From positions 62,001 through 126,000 of the forward strand of contig NZ_JACCKD010000006.1 in assembly GCF_013450155.1 (NCBI RefSeq): DNA of 64,000 bases. Direction: 5' to 3'. Made by a program: the position numbers and the translations under genes. Of this stretch, positions 58,088-64,000 are shown piece by piece. The stretch's first letter is position 1. Each line of letters starts with the position of its first letter. A model generated the notes under the pieces. It saw only the letters and a list, made by a program, of their open reading frames with translations, was not told the origin of the DNA and did not search any database. This stretch comes from Haloechinothrix aidingensis. Its GTDB lineage: Bacteria > Actinomycetota > Actinomycetes > Mycobacteriales > Pseudonocardiaceae.

Positions 58088-60370
58088 TCAGTCCTGGTCC
58101 TCAGTCATCGCTTGCAGTACGGAGAACGGTGTGAGTGGTAACTCCTTCATGGTCGTGCCGATAGCGTCGGATACGGCGCACCCGATCACCGCGGCGACCG
58201 GAATGATCGGTGGCTCCGCTGCTCCTTTCGCGCCGAGTGGGCCGTAGGAGCAGGGGTTTTCCAGAATGGCGGCATCGATCGGAGGTGCGTCGGCGGCAGT
58301 GGGCAGCCGGTAGCTTTCCAGGTCGTCGTCGATCACCTCACCGTTGTCCCCGAGCCGGAGGTTCTCGAACAGGGCGTAACCGATGCCCTGCAGCACACCT
58401 CCCTGGATCTGCCCTTCGATCATCTGCGGATTGATCGCTCTGCCGACATCTTGAGCTACTACGTATCGCAGCACAGTCACCCGGCCGGTCTCGGGATCGA
58501 CCTCCACCTCTGCCATATGTGCCTGATACAGCGGCGCCGCGAAGCTGGTGACCGCGGCGCCTGCCATGCAGCCGGAGTCGAACGGGATCGGCGGGGTGGC
58601 GAACTTGCCGGAGGCCCCGATCGGGCCGGAGTCGAACATCGCCGTGGCTACCACGCTGGCCACGGCCACGTGCTGATCGGGGACCCCGGTGACACGAACC
58701 GTGCCGTCGGCGATTTCCAGATCGTCGGACCCGGCCTCGAGCATGGTGGCGGCGACGTCGAGGACCTGATCCCGGACCTTGGTCGCGGCATCCAGGGCAG
58801 CGTTGCCCATGCCGTACGTTGTTCTACTGCCCTGTGCGCCGCCGTCGTAGCCGCCCGTATCGGTGTCCGTGGGGCTCACGCGCACGTCCTCGAGCCGCAG
58901 ACCCAGCTGTTCGGCGACGATCTGCAGAACCCCGGTAGTGACGGCCCCTGTGCCGATCTCGGCGCCCGCGCAGGTCACCGTCGCGGTGCCGTCCTCTTCC
59001 AGCTTGATCGAGGCGGCTGCCGGTAATGGGTTGGTTATCCACGTCAGTGGCACCACGGCCACACCGCGAAACGGCTTCCGTTCGGTGTGTGCATCCTGCC
59101 ATGGCCTGATCTCGTCAACCTTGTCCATGGCCTGCGTCAGGAATGCGTCGTCCAGCTGCTGGCCGTTGACCATCGACTCGCCGGCGCGGATCAGATTGTT
59201 CATCCGCAGTGTCCTGCGATCCATGCCCAGCTCACGCGCGATGCGGTCCAGGTGCTGTTCCTGGGCATACACGCAGTAGGGCCCGTTGACCCCGCGGAAC
59301 GCCGCGGTCGGTGGTGTGTTGGTGTAGACGACCTTGCTGGCGTAGCGCGCGTTCGGGATCCGGTAGGTGCCGCCGAGGACGAGCGGCGCCACGTTGGCAA
59401 CCAAGACGGTCTCGCCGCTGCTGTTCGCGCCGTTATCGGCGATGACCTCCCCGTCCTGCGCCAGGAGCGTGCCGTCCGCTGCCACGGCAGTGCGCAACCG
59501 CACGATCGCGTTCTCCCGTGGCCCGCACGTCGCCAGTTCCTCGCTGCGGCTGTTCAGGATCCGCACGGGACGCCCCGTCTTGCGGGTGAGGATGCAGGCG
59601 AACGGCTCCACCATGACGTCAAGCTTGCCGCCGAATCCACCGCCGATGGGGGGTACGATCACACGCACATCGGAAATGCGGATACCGAGCAGTTCCGCGA
59701 TACGGCCGCGCACGTTGAACGGGAACTGTGTCGGTGTGTGTACGACGTACCGTCCCTGCTCGTACCGGGCGACCGCGACGTGCGGTTCGATGGGACTCTG
59801 GTGCTGGCGTTGCGTTCGGAACTCGTCCTCGACGACCAGATGCGCTCTGTCGAACGCCGCGTCCACGTCGCCGCGCTCGACCCGCGATTCCCAGGCCAGA
59901 TTGCCGCCGCGCGTGCCAGGCATAGCGGTCTCGTAGCTCTCCCAATCGGGGTGGATCAAGCGAGATCCCTCCGCGAGGGATTGCTCGAGGTCCAGGACGG
60001 GTTCGAGCGGTTCGAGCGAGACGTCGATCGCCGCGAGAGCGGCCTCGGCCTGCTCGGCGGTGTCGGCCGCCACCGCGGCCAACGGCTCGCCGACGTAGCG
60101 GATCACATCCGTGGCGAACAGCGACTGGTCCTTCACGATCATCAGGCCGGACAGCCCTGGCGCGTCGGCGGCGGTCGCGACGGCGCGGACACCGGGCATC
60201 GAGGCGGCCTTGGAGCAATCCAGTCCGGTGATACGCGCGGCGGGCACGGTGGACCGGAGTACCTTCGCGACGAGCGTGCCGTGTTCGAGATAGTCCATGC
60301 CGTATCGCGCAGCACCGCGGACCTTGTCTTCCCCATCCGCCCGGCGTGCCGACGTACCGACGAGAGTCAT
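58088..60370 (-). CDS. Xanthine dehydrogenase-family molybdopterin-binding (large) subunit
   Basis: A 760-residue molybdenum hydroxylase subunit. The two Moco-binding domains show PPIGGGFGGKLDV, TAAFRGVNGPYCVYAQEQ, GAQGSRTTYGMGNA and the catalytic Glu region LGAKGAAEPPIIP. The loop AAFRGVNG is of the xanthine dehydrogenase/aromatic hydroxylase kind, not the AYRCSFR loop of form I CO dehydrogenase. It should hydroxylate an aldehyde, N-heterocycle or similar carbon with water as oxygen source. Start at 60370 overlaps the small-subunit stop by 4 bp. Confidence 0.94.
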   Translation of the reverse strand: MTLVGTSARRADGEDKVRGAARYGMDYLEHGTLVAKVLRSTVPAARITGLDCSKAASMPGVRAVATAADAPGLSGLMIVKDQSLFATDVIRYVGEPLAAVAADTAEQAEAALAAIDVSLEPLEPVLDLEQSLAEGSRLIHPDWESYETAMPGTRGGNLAWESRVERGDVDAAFDRAHLVVEDEFRTQRQHQSPIEPHVAVARYEQGRYVVHTPTQFPFNVRGRIAELLGIRISDVRVIVPPIGGGFGGKLDVMVEPFACILTRKTGRPVRILNSRSEELATCGPRENAIVRLRTAVAADGTLLAQDGEVIADNGANSSGETVLVANVAPLVLGGTYRIPNARYASKVVYTNTPPTAAFRGVNGPYCVYAQEQHLDRIARELGMDRRTLRMNNLIRAGESMVNGQQLDDAFLTQAMDKVDEIRPWQDAHTERKPFRGVAVVPLTWITNPLPAAASIKLEEDGTATVTCAGAEIGTGAVTTGVLQIVAEQLGLRLEDVRVSPTDTDTGGYDGGAQGSRTTYGMGNAALDAATKVRDQVLDVAATMLEAGSDDLEIADGTVRVTGVPDQHVAVASVVATAMFDSGPIGASGKFATPPIPFDSGCMAGAAVTSFAAPLYQAHMAEVEVDPETGRVTVLRYVVAQDVGRAINPQMIEGQIQGGVLQGIGYALFENLRLGDNGEVIDDDLESYRLPTAADAPPIDAAILENPCSYGPLGAKGAAEPPIIPVAAVIGCAVSDAIGTTMKELPLTPFSVLQAMTEDQD

Positions 60371-60840
60371 TGCGGCCCTCCATTCGCGTTCGCAGCCGCT
60401 TGCGCCGCATCGATGATCTTCTGATATCCGGTGCAACGACAAATGTTTCCGCTGAGCGACGATCGTACGGTGGAGTCGTCTATACGGGACTCCGTTTCGA
60501 GTAGCGCCGTGAGCGTCATAACCACTCCGGGAATGCACGCACCGCACTGCACTCCACCGTGTTCCAACAGGGCATCCTGGATCCGGGTCAGCGGCTCACC
60601 GTCCGATTCCAGGCCTTCGACCGTGCGGACCGCCGCTCCTTCGGCGTTGGCGACCGGGTAGATGCACGAGTCGACCGGTTCGCCGTCGACGAGAACCGTA
60701 CAGGCGCCGCAGCGCCCCTCGCCGCATCCGAGTTTGGCGCCCAGCAGACCGAACTGGTCTCGCAGGACCGACAACAGCGACGTCATGCCGGCTACAGTGA
60801 CGTCGACGGGTTGTCCGTTCAGGGTGAAGGAATGGGACAC
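60367..60840 (-). CDS. (2Fe-2S)-binding small subunit of the molybdenum hydroxylase
   Basis: A 157-residue electron-transfer subunit. The plant-type cluster ligands are Cys39, Cys44, Cys47 and Cys59 (LGCGEGRCGACTVLVDGE), and the proximal cluster Cys lie in VQCGACIPG and ICRCTGYQ. It passes electrons from molybdenum to FAD. Slightly unusual is CIPG in place of the common CTPG. Nine bp separate it from the FAD subunit gene. Confidence 0.95.
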   Translation of the reverse strand: MSHSFTLNGQPVDVTVAGMTSLLSVLRDQFGLLGAKLGCGEGRCGACTVLVDGEPVDSCIYPVANAEGAAVRTVEGLESDGEPLTRIQDALLEHGGVQCGACIPGVVMTLTALLETESRIDDSTVRSSLSGNICRCTGYQKIIDAAQAAANANGGPQ

Positions 60841-60848
60841 GGCCCCTC

Positions 60849-61709
60849 CTATTCCGGGTCGGTGGTGAGACGCGCGAGGGCACGTCGAATCAGGGCGGGG
60901 AGCACGGCCGTTCGATACCAGGCCGGAGCGTCGCGGCCGTGCCGGGGAGTGAGTTCCGCCGCTACAGCCTCCCCTACGGCGTCGGTCACCGACAGTTCGT
61001 CGGTGGATCGCCCGACCAGCTCGGTCGCGGCCGAGCAGAGCTTGGCCACAGGCTCCACGCTGCCGACGGCGATCCGCGCCGTGCGCACGACACCATCCGA
61101 TATATCGGCCGATACGGCCACGTTGACGATGGGATATTCACCTGTGGCACGGACCGTCAGGCGTTCGAAAGCGGATCTACGGTGACTCGGCGCAGGTACC
61201 CGCACCCGCGTGATCAGTTCTCCGGCAGGCCGCGCGTCGCGAGAGGTGAGATAATCGGCAAGGCCGACAACCTCGTTGCCTTCGGGTGAGTACAGCTCCA
61301 GCTGCGCTTCGGCGGCCAGTAACGCCGGTACCAGATCAGCCTCGGGGAACCCGATCGCGTTGATATTCCCACCGACCGTGGCTACGTTGCGCACCTGCGG
61401 AAACGCCGACTGGCGTGCGGCGGAACGCACGCATTCGAATGCCTGCCGTGCGTCGGCGGCGGCCAGCTCGGTGTGGGTGGTCAGTGCCCCTACGTCGACC
61501 GGGTCCCCCGGGGCGACACCGTGCAATTCGGGGAGTCGCTTCAGCGCCACGTACGCTCGCCGCGGGACGTCGTGTCGTTGGGACGCACGCATGGTCCATG
61601 TCCCGCCCGCGATCGCTTCGCCGTCCTCACCCAGCTCGGCGAGCATCGCTGTGGCCTCGGCCAACGACGTCGCGAGACGGACCTCTCCCGGGGCCAATGT
61701 TGTTGACAC
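60849..61709 (-). CDS. FAD-binding (medium) subunit of the molybdenum hydroxylase
   Basis: A 286-residue CoxM/CutM-type flavoprotein. FAD-binding motifs are AIAGGTWTM (usually GGT/GGQ-S) and ATVGGNINAIGFPEADLVPAL, and the C-terminal CO_deh_flav_C domain follows from about 170. First of the three structural genes in the order medium-small-large. No strong ribosome site; a 330-bp gap with an inverted repeat lies upstream and may hold the operon's own promoter. Confidence 0.93.
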   Translation of the reverse strand: MSTTLAPGEVRLATSLAEATAMLAELGEDGEAIAGGTWTMRASQRHDVPRRAYVALKRLPELHGVAPGDPVDVGALTTHTELAAADARQAFECVRSAARQSAFPQVRNVATVGGNINAIGFPEADLVPALLAAEAQLELYSPEGNEVVGLADYLTSRDARPAGELITRVRVPAPSHRRSAFERLTVRATGEYPIVNVAVSADISDGVVRTARIAVGSVEPVAKLCSAATELVGRSTDELSVTDAVGEAVAAELTPRHGRDAPAWYRTAVLPALIRRALARLTTDPE

Positions 61710-61890
61710 TCGCTACCTCCAACTCCAGCGAACTGTGCACGCGCATGGCGCGCGTCGTGCCCTCGCAGGATCGCGGTCGACCAGGTTCGCTGGTACGGAC
61801 GTGCGCAGGCGCCGGGGCTGGGGCTGTGCTGCCGGCGCCGGCCTCGCCGTACCATGATCCGAGTATGAACAAACCACAAGGCATTCAGTG

Positions 61891-61905
61891 TGTGCAATAC
61901 GCACA
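61891..61905. promoter_or_regulatory. Inverted repeat in the AT-rich leader of the molybdenum hydroxylase genes
   Basis: TGTGC-N5-GCACA within the 330-bp gap 61710-62039 between the XdhC gene and the FAD subunit gene. The surrounding 90 bp are clearly less GC-rich than the rest, as in promoters. A GntR- or TetR-like regulator could bind; none is encoded in the window. The rest of the gap shows no gene. Confidence 0.4.
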
Positions 61906-62039
61906 AGACCACCCGGCGTACGTGCCGGTATGCACAGCTGTCGAGTAACTCGATTCGACACCGGCCCGCGGCACTCTCCTCCGGCGCCGCTTGCCGTACT
62001 GCGAAGCCATGTGACCGCGGTTGATCCGTGTTCAGCGGT

Positions 62040-63179
62040 TCAGCCTGCGGTACGGGAAAGACGCTGCCCGGTCGCACCATGGATGCTCCCTGTGGTCTGC
62101 GACAGCGGCAGGGCGTCCGCGCCGCCTCGCTTCGCGATGATTTCTGCCGCGATGGAGATGGCGGTTTCCTCAGGGGTATGGGCTCGGAGATTGAGGCCGA
62201 CAGGCGAGGACAACCGTGCGAGCTCGGCGTCCGACAGCCCCAGCTCGCGCAGTTGATCGAGCCGTTGCTGATGGGTACGGCGCGACCCCAAGGCACCGAT
62301 ATACCCCGCACGGGTGCGCAACGCCAGCTCCAACAAGGGAATATCGAACTTGTGGTCGTGCGTGAGCACACACAGTACTGTCCGGTTATCGATCAGGTCG
62401 CCGTGCACGGCGTCGCTGAGAAACTGGTGTGGCCAGGAAACCACGACCTCGTCTGCTTCGGGGAAACGTTTGTTCGTGGCAAATACGCGACGCGCGTCGC
62501 ACAACGTGACGTGGTACCCGAGAAACTTGCCGACCTTGACGACCGCGGCGGCGAAATCGATGGCTCCGAATACGAACATACGCGGCGGGGGTGCGAATGC
62601 GTGGACGAACACGGCGACATCGTCGCGCCTGCGCTCACCGTGTTCGCCGTAGTGGCGAATGCCGTTGGTGCCTTGCTCGAGCATGGCGAGCGTGTCCTCG
62701 ACTACCGCGGCATCCAGGTGCGGGTCACCGAAGCCGCCGTGTACGCGATCCGGCCGGACGACCATTTCCTCACCCAGGCTCGCTCCTGTGGTCACTACGG
62801 TCGCGGTAGCGACCGGTTGACCAGCGTAGATCGAGTCGAACAGCGCACCGAGATCAGTATTGGATGCCGGATCGACCGGTTGGACCAGTATGTCGATGGT
62901 TCCACCGCATGTGAGGCCGACAGCGAACGCGTCGTCGTCAGCGACACCGTAGCGTTGCACCGTAGGTTGTGTGGTTTCGAGCGCCTCTTGAGCCAGTTCG
63001 TATACCGCACCCTCGATGCAGCCGCCGGAGACGCTGCCCACTACCTCACCGCCGGAAGAGACCGCCATTGCAGCTCCGGGAGGGCGTGGTGCGGAGTGGA
63101 AGGTGTCGATCACGGTTGCGAGGGCGAAGCGGTTACGCCCGGCATACCATGGCTGGATCTGTTGAAGGATGTCGCGCAT
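62040..63179 (-). CDS. XdhC-family molybdenum cofactor chaperone
   Basis: A 379-residue XdhC/CoxI protein. The N-terminal part has RFALATVIDTFHSAPRPPGA and SGGCIEGAVYELA, the metal-cofactor-related Cys motif, with a second Cys in LTCGGTIDILVQP. The C-terminal Rossmann domain holds PPRMFVFGAIDFAAAVVK, DARRVFATNKRFPEAD and YIGALGSRRTHQQRL. It inserts sulfurated Moco into the hydroxylase encoded downstream. AGAGGT lies before the ATG. Confidence 0.93.
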   Translation of the reverse strand: MRDILQQIQPWYAGRNRFALATVIDTFHSAPRPPGAAMAVSSGGEVVGSVSGGCIEGAVYELAQEALETTQPTVQRYGVADDDAFAVGLTCGGTIDILVQPVDPASNTDLGALFDSIYAGQPVATATVVTTGASLGEEMVVRPDRVHGGFGDPHLDAAVVEDTLAMLEQGTNGIRHYGEHGERRRDDVAVFVHAFAPPPRMFVFGAIDFAAAVVKVGKFLGYHVTLCDARRVFATNKRFPEADEVVVSWPHQFLSDAVHGDLIDNRTVLCVLTHDHKFDIPLLELALRTRAGYIGALGSRRTHQQRLDQLRELGLSDAELARLSSPVGLNLRAHTPEETAISIAAEIIAKRGGADALPLSQTTGSIHGATGQRLSRTAG

Positions 63180-63293
63180 GTGGACCTCTTGACCGATCTG
63201 TGTCGAGTTGCTGCGGCCGGCAGCCGGATCGCGCGAACGTCCGGCTCCACTGTCGGAACGGGAACGTGAGCGCAGACGGAGTTCGGCTCGGGA

Positions 63294-63854
63294 TCAACCG
63301 CGGGTTCCGCTGCGGGTGACCCGCTCAGGGGTGATTCCAGGTCCGTACCCGACGCCGCGGCCGTCCTGAGTTCCGCCGACACCAGGGCGCTCTTCGTCGT
63401 TGGGGGCCATCGGCGATGCGTGGAAATGCCACATCTTCCAGATCGGATTGCCGAGGCCGTCGTCGCGCTGGTAGACCTCCGTGGCACGCAGCCGGAAGTT
63501 GTCGTAGTCGCCGTCCGACAGCTCCCAGGTAGCCGAACCCGTGCCGTCCGCACCGATCCGGCGTATCGGGAAGATTCCCTCGCAGGCGAGCCAAGCCATG
63601 TCCCCCGATATCGCCAGCCGCATGATCTCGATGTCGGGATACATCACGATGTCGATTTCCTTCTTGTAGTGCTCCCACAATTTGGTCTTCTCGTCGATCC
63701 CGAAGTACGGATGCCCGTTCAGATTGAACATCAGGTAGGACATTCCGGCCGGGAACACCGACTGCATGTCCGGAATGACCAGCTTGTGGTTGGACTCCCA
63801 CCAGATCCGGTGCAGTTCGAGGATCTCGTTCCGGTCCTGCTTTTCGGTAGACAT
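63294..63854 (-). CDS. NTF2-like (SnoaL/ketosteroid-isomerase fold) protein
   Basis: A 186-residue cytosolic protein. A first helix (EILELHRIWWESNHKLVI), then YLMFNLNGHPYFGIDEKTKLW and a long beta-sheet part with AWLACEGIFPIRRIG and EVYQRDDGLGNPIWKMWHFH, ending in a disordered Gly-rich tail. This is the cone-shaped NTF2 fold used by isomerases, dehydratases and small-molecule binding proteins. It may act on the substrate or product of the molybdenum hydroxylase (inference). GGGAGAAG precedes the ATG. Confidence 0.82.
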   Translation of the reverse strand: MSTEKQDRNEILELHRIWWESNHKLVIPDMQSVFPAGMSYLMFNLNGHPYFGIDEKTKLWEHYKKEIDIVMYPDIEIMRLAISGDMAWLACEGIFPIRRIGADGTGSATWELSDGDYDNFRLRATEVYQRDDGLGNPIWKMWHFHASPMAPNDEERPGVGGTQDGRGVGYGPGITPERVTRSGTRG

Positions 63855-63912
63855 TTCTTCTCCCTTATCGCGTTACGTTCGGCGGACGACGGTTGATTCC
63901 GGAACCGTCCGG

Positions 63913-63999
63913 TCAGCGGTCCGGCTCACTGTGCGGGTCCGGCACAGCCGGTGAGCCGCTCGGCGTGAGCAGCGTGTCGAGGGTGGCTGGATCGCCGGG
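63913..63999 (-). CDS. C-terminal end of a gene entering from the right edge
   Basis: Twenty-eight codons of one open minus-strand frame ending in TGA (63915-63913), with strong third-position GC. The visible end is Pro/Asp/Ser-rich (TLLTPSGSPAVPDPHSEPDR), a typical disordered tail; family unknown. It lies 58 bp before the NTF2-like gene in the same direction, so it is probably the preceding gene of the same operon. Confidence 0.5.
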   Translation of the reverse strand, partial: PGDPATLDTLLTPSGSPAVPDPHSEPDR

Positions 64000-64000
64000 C

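Noticed and set aside
58088-61709. Aerobic carbon monoxide dehydrogenase (coxMSL)
   Set aside because: Gene order fits, but the large subunit has AAFRGVNG where form I CO dehydrogenase has the AYRCSFR loop.
61865-61948. 27-codon plus-strand frame (starts MNKPQGIQCVQYAQ)
   Set aside because: No ribosome site, and it lies in the AT-rich leader expected to hold the promoter of the minus-strand operon.
1-64000. Insertion sequences, prophage or integrase
   Set aside because: No transposase, integrase or phage structural motifs, and no long terminal repeats were recognised.

Overview
The window is uniformly GC-rich with strong G/C preference at third codon positions, many GTG/TTG starts, ATGA gene overlaps and long antisense shadow frames. 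Together with a mycobacterial-type SigK/RskA pair, an MPT83-like fasciclin lipoprotein, IdeR/DmdR-type iron boxes, a deazaflavin (F420) nitroreductase-family protein and an ECF42/DGPF pair, this points to a chromosomal segment of an actinobacterium, most likely of the Pseudonocardiales (inference). No rRNA, tRNA, transposase, integrase or CRISPR array was seen.

Region 1 (1-9.9 kb): an envelope-stress/redox island around sigK-rskA. Leftward from sigK run a DUF4383 membrane protein, a membrane-anchored sulfite-oxidase-like molybdoenzyme, an MPT83-like FAS1 lipoprotein, an internally duplicated lipoprotein, a class F sortase and a type-1 copper cupredoxin. Four sites share the architecture (CCATCC or CAATCC)-N15-(CCGAAT, TCGAAT or CCGAAG), matching my memory of the mycobacterial SigK promoter, so the island reads as one regulon. 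Next to it lie a His-rich Cu/Zn-SOD-like lipoprotein and a Cys-less cupredoxin-like lipoprotein coupled to a polytopic membrane protein.

Region 2 (10-20 kb): secreted protein, SGNH hydrolase, a TetR-P450-methyltransferase unit with a candidate operator, a ComEA-like helix-hairpin-helix membrane protein, an ABC-2 exporter pair, an F420-family protein, a KAS III enzyme and an MscS channel.

Region 3 (20-28 kb): the two-gene Hen1-Pnkp RNA repair cassette, preceded by an 11-bp tandem repeat; a YciI/DGPF protein with its ECF42 sigma factor; and an acyl-CoA ligase behind a perfect 20-bp palindrome that overlaps its promoter.

Region 4 (28-44 kb): DUF429, two tandem LtrA proteins, SDR plus LysR regulator, a LexA-family repressor, a TAP-like hydrolase lipoprotein, HtrA protease, PhoD phosphatase, DUF2252 protein, an orphan MT0933-like antitoxin, TerC, and a secretory-lipase-like hydrolase with a TetR gene behind a palindromic operator.

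Region 5 (44.4-57.1 kb): a complete-looking iron/siderophore island. Three IdeR boxes precede an uptake operon (ATPase, binding lipoprotein, fused double permease), a divergent MFS exporter and a five-gene biosynthetic operon (IucC-type NIS synthetase, PLP decarboxylase, IucA-type NIS synthetase, GNAT acyltransferase, N-hydroxylase). This is the rhizobactin-1021/schizokinen-type set without the diaminobutyrate aminotransferase, suggesting a citrate bis-hydroxamate built on a diamine such as cadaverine (arthrobactin-like; inference).

Region 6 (57-64 kb): a membrane protein, then a leftward molybdenum-hydroxylase operon (truncated ORF, NTF2-like protein, XdhC chaperone, FAD, 2Fe-2S and molybdopterin subunits) of unknown substrate.
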